Source: Nymphaea colorata (lineage: Eukaryota > Streptophyta > Magnoliopsida > Nymphaeales > Nymphaeaceae). Taken from it: a DNA stretch of 64,000 bases. The stretch covers positions 22,140,535 through 22,204,534 of the forward strand of contig NC_045149.1 of the NCBI RefSeq assembly GCF_008831285.2, in the 5' to 3' direction. Position numbers and translations under genes: made by a program. The notes below the pieces were generated by a model. It saw only the letters and a list, made by a program, of their open reading frames with translations. It was not told where the DNA came from and searched no databases. Below, in pieces: positions 52,909-63,845 of the stretch (within the stretch, counting starts at the first letter, position 1; each line of letters opens with the position of its first letter).

Positions 52909-53787
52909 TGAGCAACTGAGACGGATCGTCTCGGTATTTCCTTTCATGTTTTGTTTTTGCTTTTGTTTGTCCGTCTCGGTTCAGGGCGTTAAAGAACCGA
53001 GACAATGTTAAGACTATTTAAACTTTTTGTTAAGGGGAAAACTCTATGCTTTTGGAATGTTAAAACAAGTTTGAGTTTGATCTCTCCTGCCTCCATCTCT
53101 CTCTTCTTTGAATACCGGTTGCGCCGAAATTTCTCTTGGTGAACCAGTGGCTTCCTTTTGTTCTACTTCTTCTTCTTCATCTAGATCTCTCCTCTCCATA
53201 GCCGATTGGATTAACGATTGAAGAAGACGACAAGTGGCAACCAGCAATCCCTTGCGACCATTCAACCCTTGCAAATCCCCGACCAGCACACACGAGTCTC
53301 TTCACGGTGCAATCTCCCTCCATTCCAAGGGTGATTAGAGGTCGGAGGTGATACCTTGAAAGATTGTGAAGGAAGAAGAAGCCTGTGGTTCTGGCGGACT
53401 CCTACCTCACGACGACAACTACTGAGAGTTTTAGAATCAAGACAAGTAACCTGTATCTCCACTGTTCTTCTCTTTTCTAAGATTGATTTTATTACATCTA
53501 GTCGACTACAACCTGGCATGCATATTTCCCTTGTCCCATCATGGAACGGGAGTTGTAGATTCGACGATTGAGACTACGATCTTGGTGGAGCTACTCTGCA
53601 GAAAGCCATAGTTGAATCGAAGACCGCAGCCAGCCATTCAGCTGATGGTTTTCCTCAGATCTTCTCGGCTGGATAGCGAGATAAGTCCCTCACCTTGCGC
53701 ACCATTCGATTCTCATTTTAACTTTGCTTTGGTGTCGAGACTTTGGAGATCCTAGGCGACCGGCCAACTATGAGAACAATTCTTACA
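52909..53787 (+). mobile_element. LTR-like repeat A
   Basis: It begins TGAGCAACTGAGACGGATCG and ends about '..acaattcttaca', so the limits fit TG...CA. It is paired with repeat B (55150 onward), also preceded by the same internal text. The repeat includes a 'gtctcggttc..gaaccgagac' stem. Immediately after its end an EPSPS intron-1 copy begins. No classical initiator-Met primer-binding site was seen after it. Confidence 0.6.
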
Positions 53788-54068
53788 GTTGGATTCATTA
53801 TTGAAGCTAATAGGCCAACTATTGAGGGTGCCAAGAACAGTTTTGTTTTTAAAGAAAAAGAAATTGTTTTTTTTTAATGCAAGGCATTCAAATTGTTGTT
53901 GGGAATATTTTCTCTAGGGAACAACTTCGGTGGACAACTTAGATGATATTCATTATATTTTTAATCCTTTGAAAAAACAAAGACATGCAAAAAGCATAGA
54001 AGGTTGTAGTGGTCAGTTCCTGGTGGCAAAGAATTCAACAAAAGAGGTTGAACTTTTCTTAGGAAATG
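53788..54068 (+). pseudogene. EPSPS fragment: intron 1 and exon-2 part
   Basis: It starts 'gttggattcattattgaagc', identical to intron 1 at about 35098, keeps the exon-2 acceptor, and covers exon 2 with internal deletions ('caacttcggtggacaactta', then a gap, then 'ggttgtagtggtcagttcct') to 'cttttcttaggaaatg'. The frame is broken. Confidence 0.85.
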
Positions 54069-54410
54069 CCTCCTCGCCCATCCTACGTATATCAGTCTCT
54101 ATCCTTCTCGTCTCACATACACCAAAAAGGAAAGTCAGCCACCCACCCCTGCCTCTGGTTGCCGCAGCCTGAGATGAGAACAGTGCTATGGCTTAGTTGC
54201 ATTCTGCATCGCCGGCAACAAACGCAACGCAATCCCGCCATGTGGCAATAAAGAGTGTCTACTTCCGGTCGTGGTATTCAGGAGCACCAGCGACGGTTCT
54301 TCTGTTGGAGGGACGCAAATAGAGAAGGCCCTCCTTCAAAAGAGGTTTGGCTTTCCAAATCAAGGCATCGCTACCACGGAGAAAAAGGATGATGAGCTGG
54401 TTGGGCATAT
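54069..54410 (+). pseudogene. EPSPS fragment: leader and exon 1, third copy
   Basis: The leader is joined to the exon-2 piece by the same junction as at 50302. An exon-1 copy follows from an ATG at 54188 (stop after two more codons) to 'ggatgatgagctgg' near 54400. It runs into retroelement sequence. Confidence 0.85.
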
Positions 54411-54766
54411 TGGCTTGCACTACCTCCTACAGCCTTGGTCCACCACGTGTTTCACGTATCACGACTGAAGCCGCATCATTGGTTGTGTTGCCAGTGCAAA
54501 AAGAGTCTATATCTGATCAGCGGCATAGGCCCTACCGCATATTAAGACACACATGCATAACAAGAGAAGGACAGGCAAGGTATGAGATACTGGTAGAATG
54601 GGAGGGTGTCGATGGTAGGACCTCTTGGGAGCTTTATGATAATGTTATCCTCCTGTTTTCAGAAGCACAAGCTTTGGAACAAGCTCGATCTCAGGAGGGT
54701 AGATCTGATACGGCCCTACCTAGCCCTACGCTAAGGACAGTTGGCGAGGCTACCGGGAGTAGCTGA
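54347..54766 (+). CDS. Chimeric open frame: EPSPS exon-1 remnant plus Ty3/gypsy chromodomain
   Basis: This is an uninterrupted 139-codon frame. The first residues, MAFQIKA, are in the EPSPS frame; a 1-nt loss then shifts the exon-1 part. From about residue 57 the frame reads the C-terminal part of a Ty3/gypsy integrase. 'PYRILRHTCITREGQARYEI' is followed by 'LVEWEGVDGRTSWELYDNVI', with the W-x(8)-W pattern of chromodomains that bind histone marks and guide integration. The N-terminal catalytic part of integrase is absent. There is no evidence of expression, and it may be a fossil. Confidence 0.5.
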   Translation: MAFQIKASLPRRKRMMSWLGILACTTSYSLGPPRVSRITTEAASLVVLPVQKESISDQRHRPYRILRHTCITREGQARYEILVEWEGVDGRTSWELYDNVILLFSEAQALEQARSQEGRSDTALPSPTLRTVGEATGSS

Positions 54767-55149
54767 GCCCAACTATTTATACCTGCGACATATGAGATGT
54801 GCATTGTGGAGGATTGAGGAGCATCAAAGGAGGTTAAGATGTGACATATGAGATGTGCATTGTGGAGGACGGAGGAGCATCAAAGGAGGTTAAGAGACAG
54901 GTGGATTCAGTTATAGGGCGGCATTCAGGGGAGTACTCAAACGGTCATAGTACAGAAGAGAACCTAGACCCGGCAGAGACTGAGCCCACCGAGTGAAGTG
55001 TCCGACCCAAGTTAATCAAGGCAACCTAGGGCAGCCTAGGCAAGTTCCCAAGCTGATCCCAACCGGGTGAGGCCGCGTTACCATTGGAAGACCGAGTCTG
55101 GGTGTCACCCAAACAAGTCCTCCCTTAAACTCACAAAGTTTGAGATGTC
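54767..55149 (+). mobile_element. Retroelement 3' internal region, copy e
   Basis: Text after the chromodomain is parallel to 52600-52908. It contains a local tandem duplication of about 62 bp ('gacatatgagatgtgcattg' at about 54789 and 54843). Confidence 0.65.
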
Positions 55150-55850
55150 TGAGCAACTGAGACGGATCATCTCGGTATTTCCTTTTATGTTTTGTTTTTG
55201 CTTTTATTTGTGTGTCTCAGTTCAGGACGTTAAAGAACTGAGACAATGTTAAGATTATTTAAACTATTTGTTAAGGCGTAAACCCTAAGCTTTTGGAATG
55301 TTAATACAAGTTTGAGTTTGATCTCTCCTGCCTCCCTCTCTCTCTTCTTCAAATACTGGCGCCGCTGAAATTTCTCTTGGTGAACCAGTGGCTTCCTCTC
55401 GTTCTACTTCTTCTTCTTCGTCTAGAATCTCTCTTCTCCATGGCTGATTGGATTAAAGATTGAAGAAGACAGCAGACGACAACTGGGGACCCCTTGCGTC
55501 CCTTCAACCCACACAAATCCCCGACCAGAACGCACGAGTCTCTTTATGGTGCAATCTCCCTCCATTCCAAGGGTGGTTAGAGGCCGGAAGTGATACCTAG
55601 AATGGCTGCGAATGAAGAAGAAGCTCATGGTTCTGGGAGACTCCTCCCTCACGACAACAACGACCGGCAGTTTTAGAATCAAGGGCAAGTAACCGGTATA
55701 TCCATGGTTCTTCCCTTTTCTAAGACTGATTTTATTATATCTAATCTACTACAACCAGACATACATCTTTCCCTTGTCCGATCATAGAACGAGAGTTGTA
55801 GATCCGGCAGTTGAGACTACGATCTTGGTGGAGTTGCTCGGCGGAAAGCC
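55150..55850 (+). mobile_element. LTR-like repeat B (truncated)
   Basis: It begins TGAGCAACTGAGACGG and follows repeat A up to 'gagttgctcggcggaaagcc', where similarity ends. It carries the stem 'gtctcagttc..gaactgagac', in which both partners of one base pair differ from repeat A. Confidence 0.6.
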
Positions 55851-56204
55851 GGAAAGGAGCAGCAACAGAGATGGTGCCATTCATGCAATAGACACGTACT
55901 ATGCAGATGTCGAAAGGAAGGTGTTGTCCAACATCGAGGTGTCGAGACGGTTGCTGTGTGCATGGAAGGGTGGGATGTCAAAAGCAGCGGCGGTCGCAAC
56001 GGTGATGAAATGAAGCTCTTGGCATTTCTTATATGTATTATATCATCTGCATTGCAGTGTGGCTGGCTTGTAAAACCTTTGCTTTCAACAGGAGGATCTA
56101 GTTTCCATCCTTGGCAGCCTTTGCTGCGGAAAGATGCAACCATACACCCCCAATATTAAAAAGAAGAAGAGATTTAGGTGCACAAGAATATAAAGAATTA
56201 TTTG

Positions 56205-56545
56205 CTTTGGAAAGACCAAGGTGGCGGCCTTGATCTGGAAAGCCAAACCACTTTTGATGGAGGGCCTTCTCCTTCCTTATCCTTCCAACAGAAGAACCGC
56301 CACTGGTGCACCGAAATATTTCGACCCGAGGTAGGTGCTGTCCATCGTCCCATGGCGGGACTGGACCGCAATCTGTACCTACAATGCAGAATGCAACAAA
56401 GCCATATCTCCATCCTCCTCTCAGACTGCGGCAACCAAAGGTAGGGGGGCGTGGCTGATTTCCCTCTCTGGTGTATGAGAGAAGAGAATGATAGAAATTG
56501 ATATACGCAGGTTAGGCGAAGAGGTAGGTGGAGGACACAAAAGAC
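56205..56545 (-). pseudogene. EPSPS fragment: leader and exon 1, inverted
   Basis: On the minus strand the leader ('catacaccagagagggaaat') precedes an ATG at 56405. The exon-1 copy continues to 'ttccagatcaagg' near 56225. The frame is broken by indels. Confidence 0.8.
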
Positions 56546-56670
56546 CGCTTATAGTTAAAACGAGTTTGTAGTGTTGTCCTACACTTCGTATTAAAAAGAG
56601 TTAGCATCTCTAATATTTGTCTTGTTTGATTGGTAGAAACACGATGTGATGGTCGATATAGGAAGGAGGA
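56496..56670. repeat. Block shared with 30925-31110
   Basis: The text 'gatatacgcagg', 'gaagaggtaggtggaggaca', 'taaaaagagttagcatct' and 'gatggtcgatataggaagg' parallels 30925-31110 in the same orientation. It connects the inverted leader to the next exon-1 piece. Confidence 0.7.
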
Positions 56671-56815
56671 GGATGAGCTGGTGTTGCAGCAGCCCATCAA
56701 CGAAATCAGTGGGATCGTTAAACTTCTTGGCTCTAAATCTTTGTCCTAGCTGCCTTTTAAGAGGTGTTGTTGTTTCCTACTTGCTCTCATTGGAATTTTT
56801 TTATCTTTTCATTTT
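56671..56815 (+). pseudogene. EPSPS fragment: exon-1 end and intron-1 start
   Basis: It begins in 'aggatgagctggtgttgcag' and covers the KLPGSKSLS region, with a stop created after 'AAATCTTTGTCC'. It passes the donor and ends in 'cttttcatttt', as at about 35079. The rest of intron 1 occurs separately at 53788. Confidence 0.8.
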
Positions 56816-57424
56816 GATAATTAGTTTTTGAATCATAAAATGCAACCGGCAGCCGGGTACTGTAATGAAGACCAAAAAAGTCAAGGACAAGCGGCCATCC
56901 CGTAACTTGGACCAACTTAATAATTCATTTTTTTGGGGTTCAATTGGGTAGTACTGATAATTCTTTATTGAGTTTCACTATGAACATTTATTTATCTCCA
57001 GATAGAGTCTAAAATAAATCAGAGTTGTTTTCCATAAAAGCTAAACGGAGCATGTATCGTAAAATAAATCTGATGCTGAAAAGTTAAAAGGTTTATAAAA
57101 TGGATTTCAAGTTAAAATGTTTATAAAATGGATTTCAACCACTACATGTATCGTAATATATTTAACTGTATTACCATGCTTAAGCTTCAAAGTTTTAGGG
57201 CCACAGCCAAGTGACAAAACTCGGTTCATTGATCTAAACATACAACTTAATGAGCTACCATGGGTTCCAAAGGCCTATGCTTGTGGAGACTGGGTAGCCA
57301 TTGGGTCGGGGTCACTGAGTCCAATGGTCAAGTCAATCGGTCTTGGTCAACAAGTCGTCGAATGACTCAAAACTTGCCCTCGACAATGAGTTCAAATCCA
57401 AACTCTCTAAGATGTGTTTTTCTA

Positions 57425-58310
57425 ATTCAGATTTGCTTTTAAATAAATATCCTATATCTAATATTCAAAGTCAGTTTTTGATAGATAATAATGCGCTTTA
57501 GATTCAGTTGTGCATATAAAAGTTGGATTTATAATGGATTCGGATCTTGAATGTCATTATTTTTTTTTTTTTTGTCAGCTGCATTCAAACCAAAATATTG
57601 AACAAAATATACCATATTTGAATATGATCCATGGACATCCCAAGGTTTATCATCAAAGCCAACTCCCAAGCTCTGCATATGCATCCCTACCTCGCCTTTA
57701 AAATAGGTGATCAAGTTCGCCAAAGCACCAAACCATGGTAAATCTAGGGATGTCGACGGATCAGATTCAAATATGACATATCCTTAAATATGGTATGTTT
57801 TTTCAATAATATCATATCAAGATTCAAATTTTCTAGGTTCTTGAGTATATGATTTCCATCTCTGTTAGGGATGTCAACGGATCGGATTTAGATCGCATAT
57901 ATCCTTAATCAGATCAGTTTTTTTGGATATTAATGTATTTGAATTCGAATTCGAATAAAGATAAGTCATATCTGAATCCAAATCTGAAATCCAATTTTAC
58001 AATATGAATCCAATTTTTATATTTAAATCTGAATCTGAATATTGAACTGTATTTTGATAATTTCAAAATTCGATAGCATTAAATATTGGATATTTGCCTA
58101 AAAATGAATTCGATCCAAATCCATATCCAAATCTGATCAGATATTTAATTATTTATGTATATCTGAATCCGATCAGATGTCATTTATTAAATCTGAATCC
58201 GATCTGATTTCTTAATCGGATATTTAATTTTTTTTTTCATATCCGATTTTTCAAATCGGATCGATTGGATATCCAATTCAAATCAGATATATTGACATCT
58301 CTAATCTCTG
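57425..58310. repeat. Degenerate 'aatctgaatccgatc' repeat, copies 3-4
   Basis: Two neighbouring stretches (about 57425-57560 and 57740-58310) are made from 'gaatccaaat', 'gatcagatat' and 'aatcggatat' words, related to 13830-14215 and 33715-33990. The phrase 'gggatgtc(g/a)acggatc(a/g)gatt' starts two blocks. Confidence 0.6.
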
Positions 58311-58509
58311 TATAAAATTTCCTACAAGGTTCTTCAATGTAATAAAATATTTAAATCTGGTGAGGCATTTATATACATATAAGGATAAAATATTTAAGAT
58401 TTCTATTTAAAAATAAAGAATTTTTAAGAGGCTGGTATGAACAACTGCCCACACCAATCGCCAGTAAAATCTTCCGGTCATCTAGATTTCTATCTAATCA
58501 CAACCGTCT

Positions 58510-58878
58510 AAGGGGGGGATTTTCCAGCCATTCTAATCTTTATATCGAATGGTTCTGATTAAATACACGCCGATACATGTGAGAGACTAAAAGATTTCTC
58601 TGTTTAAACCTAAACGGTCTATTTTGCCCTTTAAAATAAAGACTTGAATAATAAGGTCAGGTTGTTCTCAAAGAAAGCAATCTTAAAGGTGGGGGGAGAG
58701 ATTTTCCGGCCATTCTAATCTTTATATTATCAAATGGTTCTGATTAAATACATCGTCGATACATGTGAGACACCAAAAGATTTCTCTGTTTAAACCTAAA
58801 TGGTCTACTTTGCCCTTTAAAATAGAGACATGAACAATAAGGTCAGGTTGTTCTCAAAGAAAGCAATCTTTAAGGCAA
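58510..58878. repeat. Two-copy tandem duplication, about 182 bp
   Basis: The unit with 'gattttcc(a/g)gccattctaa', 'aaaagatttctctgtttaaa' and 'ggtcaggttgttctcaaaga' occurs from about 58518 and again from about 58700. The copies differ at scattered sites. Confidence 0.85.
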
Positions 58879-59234
58879 TAAATTATTGTTTGCACTTTTC
58901 TTTTTTTTTTTGTTCTAGAGACTTCTTGACTCCGACCAAGCCATGACCAATGAGCACAAAAGGCGCGTACTATATTTTACTATAATAGTTTGAAGATTTA
59001 TCCTTTGTGAGTTGCTGGGCACTCTGTTGCATGATGAAGATACCTAACTTCCTTAGAAAATGATAGGACTCTTCCTAGGGCTGAGTAATGAACACTAATG
59101 GCAGGCACCATGTCTTGCGTCAATATCTATGTCACATGGCCTCGCCACAAAAAAAAACTCTATACACCTAGTTTTCTTAATTTTTTGATATAAATAACAT
59201 GTGAGGATACGACGTAAAGAGATTTAGTTACTAC

Positions 59235-59700
59235 AGAGCACATAGGGCTGCACACGAGTCGAGTCGAGCCGAGCCTGAGCTTAGAGAACTCGAGTCGAGC
59301 TCCTTATAGCAAGCTCGAGCTCGACTCAACTACACACAATCGAGCTCGAACTCGACTCTTTTAACCCATTTAACTCGTTTATCCGTTAACCCATTTACCG
59401 TTAATTCGTGTAAGCATTGACTTGTTTAACTCGTGTAAGTTAGCTTATATAACTTGTGAACATTTGTTTTTACCCTAAAGTTAAAAACCGGCGATTCGGT
59501 GAACCGGTTTTAGCAACATTACATAGAGTACCAGTGCGAGCCCAGTCCAGTTCCTGAAACTCGAACTCGTTTATTATTTCGAGTATATTTGTAAGCTCTA
59601 ACTCGGCTCCTTTATAAACAAATCGAACATGAGCCTTTGTTTTTTCGAGTGAGTTCAATTCGAGCCCGAGTTGGCTCGGCTCGTTGTGCAGCCTTAATAG
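59235..59700. repeat. Degenerate CTCGAG/GAGCTCGA repeat, copy 2
   Basis: It starts 'gggctgcacacgagtcgagt' and ends 'ggctcgttgtgcagcctta', an imperfect inverted pair of ends. The inside is made of 'gagctcgagctcgactc' variants. It relates to 6375-6700. Confidence 0.6.
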
Positions 59701-59843
59701 CATAGTTGGTTAGAGGTTTGTGAAAAGGCATGTCTTTAGTTCATTTTTCGTGGGTGTTATGTTTCCGCCTCTTAAATGGCAAAGAATGATACCTAAGTTG
59801 AAAAGTATACTGCTACTATCATGACAACGATGAACCCAAGACC

Positions 59844-60025
59844 TGAGATGTAACAATTCGACCCATTTTTGGGCTCGGACCCCTAGTCTGGTAGATCCCA
59901 ACCGGCCCCTTAGCTGTTTCAGCTCCAGCTCTCAAAAGAGTAAGAACCAGGACAACCATCTATTTAATAACATTTTTTATAAACTCTTGAAGATCCCTCA
60001 CAACCTTTAATATGAAACTACCTAA
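59844..60025. repeat. Dispersed 'gatgtaacaactc' repeat, copy 3
   Basis: It contains 'gatgtaacaattcgacccat', 'tttcagctccagctc', 'atttaataaca' and 'taatatgaaactacc', as in the copies near 4655 and 20412. Confidence 0.45.
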
Positions 60026-60621
60026 GTTGAATAGTACACTGCTACTACCATGGTGCTAATGTAACCCAAGACTTCGAAGGTAGGAGGAATGGGTGCAACT
60101 TGGGTCTCTTTTTTAGGATGGTAGATTGTTAACCTCCTACTGGCTGTAAGTGGTTTAGTTATTTAGTCAAAGAAGCTATGGCTGTCAAATGAAAAACCAT
60201 GATTAGATTGCTTTGAGATGTGTGTACCTACTGAGTAAGAAGAACTTTTAGGGTTTTATTGCTGCTATCATAATTTATAAGGATTCAGGTCCCAAATTTG
60301 CTTTGAATTTGGAAAAGTATACGTATAAGAAGACAGATCCCTATTTATGTGTTAATGCATTAATTTGAACTCACTGCTGGCATGAGACCAATTATTGAAT
60401 CGTTTAAAATAATTTGACGCTTGGATCTTGTGAAGTTGTTGTGGAAGTGCCATGGTGATGCCCTTAAAATATTATGTGAGCTTGCTTTTCGTTAATGAAA
60501 ATTTTGGTTATGCTGCCTTATATCTACTTGATCACGAAAATACAGTTCAAATGATAGATGGGTGTGGTTTTATTTATAAAAATAGTTCTTTTAACAAACC
60601 AACTATAAAATGGACGTTCTT

Positions 60622-60656
<35 letters not shown>

Positions 60657-61334
60657 GAAGATGAATTTATGGAAAAGTATGACATTGACTTTAACAATTT
60701 AATTAATTGGTTCTACAATTTTTCCATTTTTTAATTAATTGCTTTAGGTTTCAAGAATTCAAGCTTTTTTCAAGGTTTGGAGTTTGTATCCTGCATTGCT
60801 TCCCTTGCCCTTTTCTTTTATTTTGTTAATAATAGTTGGGATGGCCTCTTGTTTTTATTTTGATAACTATATTACTAGTGAGAGGAGTTTCCCACCGTCC
60901 AACAAAAGGCTAAAGCATCCACCCAACCCTTTATTCACATGACGCGGTGCAACTACCTTATGAATGTGAAACAATGCACTCAACGCTCACAAAGATTGTT
61001 TAGTTAAAACATTGTGTGAACGAAACACATGCTCCTAAAACATATATTTTCAATGAAGCCGTATTTGTATTCCTATTTGAAAGATATGCATATGTTTGAA
61101 GAACATAATATTTTTCTTACCAAACACTCTCATAGCGATCATGAAGGACCGAAAGCATCATACAAAGGACTTACCAAAATTTGGCAAAGTCATAAAACAT
61201 TGAAAGAGGGGCTATCAGTAACAAAGAGTTGTTTTCACAAGACTTTGAATCGATTAGAAGGACGCAAAACTCATTCATAAAGAGAATTTGTAGATCTGTA
61301 GATCAGCATATCAACCGAAAGCATGGTCCTCAAG

Positions 61335-61474
61335 GAGGCGTTTGGTGATATGAACATTGCGTGAGTCTTTCATAAATTTATCTCAAACATTGAAAAAAAA
61401 TCATGGAATGCTACTTCGATCTTTATGATATGTTCATGAAACACCGACACAATGTTTCTGTTACCAAACACCTC
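61335..61474. mobile_element. Small foldback element (MITE-like)
   Basis: The left end GAGGCGTTTGGT and the right end ACCAAACACCTC form an imperfect inverted repeat around 140 bp of non-coding sequence. A second, weaker pair (about 61479-61632, ACCGTTTGGC and GCCAAACAGCCC) follows directly. No target duplication was confirmed. Confidence 0.4.
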
Positions 61475-62875
61475 TTATGGAACCGTTTGGCAACAGCAAC
61501 ACATTATTTCTGTTTCATGAATATGCTCCAATAAATAGGGCAGGCTTATAAAACATAGTTAAAATATTTTATAAATTTTCCTCCCACATATTTATGAGAC
61601 CTGAATAGTATGCTATTTTGGCCAAACAGCCCTTAAATGTAAATGTGACCAGTTCTTGGTTATAACCTATACCCAAAACTTTAAAGTACATTTATTTTAA
61701 GATATATTGGTACTACCCAAGCCACACTTTCCTCGCTATGACTCGGCAAAAGGACATTTAAAACACCCTTTAGTATGTTATATTTGTATTTCTTTGTCTT
61801 CTTTTTTGCTATTTTTATGGTGAACGACCTCCCCATGTGAGATTCAGCCATGAAATCTCTTAACTAAGATCCTCGGATTCCGTTATATATATATATATAT
61901 ATATTACATTTTTAATATTATCTCAAGGACCATTATAATTGGAGGTGGGATATAGAATTCCACCGAACGGCATCTTTTTGTTGCCATGTCCCCACTTTCT
62001 TGTCATTTTTAATAAAGTTTAAACCCCCAGTTTCACAGGCAACTTTTCCCCTTAATCGGAATTAAAAGTCCAATCAAGCAAACAAAGAAAAAGTGAAAAG
62101 TTTGACGTTTCAACCTTCACTTTCCTCACAAACCCGCTGCCGTTTCCCGCAAGCCACGAGAGGTTCTAATTCGTCCTTGACTGACGAGGAGTGGGCCCTT
62201 CGGTAATTGAGGCACGAGGCCGACGGTCTTGTCATTGGTTGGGCGACACTGTCAAGCCGGCCGGAGAGAAGGAAGCCACTAGAGCTAACTGGGCCCCACC
62301 GGGAAGGGGCTTGATTCCTCATTGAATTCCCGTTTTGTCCCTGAGATTCCCCGAAATGGAACTGACGTCCCTTTCGCCCCCTTGAGTTAATTAAAGAGAG
62401 CCAACCTCCCGTGTCCGATTTTTTCCCCTTTTCCGTTAAATTGGCGTCGATGGGAAAAGGCCTTTGCCTTGTTTTAGTGGACCCCACCAGATCGATTGGC
62501 TCTTTTTGGGTCTCCTTTATAAATGAGAAGTGACGAAAACCGTTTTAGGGCGTTTGATTACCATTGAATTTAAATTCATAAATTTGAGGTAATTTATTTT
62601 CGAGCGAATGGAAGAAAATCCCACAATCGGATTGAACCAGAAGCTCTTGTGCCGTTGTTATGCTTCGACTTGCATACATATTTTTCTTTTCCAAACACTG
62701 AGAATTGATAATATATGAGTTTGAATTGTTAACTTACCTATCAGCTCTCTCGCTCTGACTGTTGCGCCAATCTCTCTGAAGCTTTCAGGTGATTTGTTTC
62801 CGACTAAAATTTATGGTTCATGAAACTATGGGTGCTTAAGTTTGAGTTTCAACTAGAACTCAAACCCTGAGGGGG

Positions 62876-63144
62876 GTTTTGGATGACACCCAGAACTCAT
62901 TTTTTGAAATTAAAATGATTTTACTTCAAAAACATTGTTTGAAAAAGAGTTTTGTAAAAATTAGCTTTTGGCAAAAACTATTTTTTAAAAAGGAGTGAAT
63001 AACTCAGGTTTTTCACACACAAAAAAAAGTGTTTTTGTTCTATTATTTGAATGCAAAAACCAGTTTAACAAAACTGATTAAAAAAACTATTTGTTCGAAA
63101 GCTAGATTTTACAATACCATTTTTTTAGTGTGTCATCCAAACAC
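62876..63144. mobile_element. MITE-like element with GTTTTGGATGACAC ends
   Basis: The left end is GTTTTGGATGACAC and the reverse complement of the right end is GTGTTTGGATGACAC. The inside is AT-rich with 'aaaaacca(g)ttt' words. A related but more diverged element lies at about 5810-6030 ('gcgtttgaataacac' and 'gggtgtccccaaac'). Confidence 0.5.
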
Positions 63145-63433
63145 TATCTAGAATCTTTTTATTTTGCTTTTCTTTGTCAAGTGAAAAGTTTCATCAACAT
63201 TAAATGGATCCTTGCGCATTGGTTTTTCAGATTTTATCTGCTGACATCACCAAGGATTTCAAATCCGTAGATTTGAGGTCCAACACCTCTGCAGTGGGAC
63301 CTGATACCAAGAGTTCCTTTTTTTTCAGAGAGGGGAGCAATGGACCTGTATCTTTAAACAATGGGTCCTACAAAATAAGGACTTCAGATCCTCAAATACC
63401 AAAGAAAAAACAAAGCATCCACTAAACTCCAAG

Positions 63434-63461
63434 TTATATATATATATATATATATATATAG
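63434..63461. repeat. (TA)n microsatellite
   Basis: An uninterrupted TA run. Shorter ones lie at about 60638-60655 (after a CA run) and 61883-61905. Confidence 0.9.
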
Positions 63462-63471
63462 GAATCCTCCA

Positions 63472-63619
63472 ATCAATCTATTGGGTTGAGTGTGTGTGAC
63501 ATCCATATGAAAAAATTGTTAGAGGAATCAAATAACCCTATATATATCAATCTATTGGGTTGAGTGTGTGTGACATCCATATGAAAAAATTGTTAGAGGA
63601 ATCAAATAACCCTATATAT
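63472..63619. repeat. Perfect two-copy tandem duplication, 74-bp period
   Basis: The unit beginning 'atcaatctattgggttgagt' and ending 'aaataaccctatata' occurs at 63472 and again at 63546 with no difference seen, so the duplication looks recent. Confidence 0.9.
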
Positions 63620-63760
63620 ATATATGTGTGTGTGTAGGAGAGAGAGATATATATATGCTCAAAAATACTAGGAAAGAAGCTCAAAATATGAAAATGAAAA
63701 AAGTTTAGATTTCGAGATCCTGGTAACCCTTTTTTCTTCTCTTTCTATCTTTCTCTCTCT

Positions 63761-63763
<3 letters not shown>

Positions 63764-63842
<79 letters not shown>
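63764..63842. repeat. (TA)n(GA)n compound microsatellite
   Basis: About 24 TA units are followed by about 15 GA units, preceded by a CT-rich stretch, so the whole can fold back on itself. Confidence 0.95.

Positions 63843-63845
<3 letters not shown>

Noticed and set aside
62110-62487. 125-codon minus-strand frame in the GC-richer stretch
   Set aside because: No domain and no splice partner; the TATA-like word near 62515 lies on the other strand and no gene follows it.
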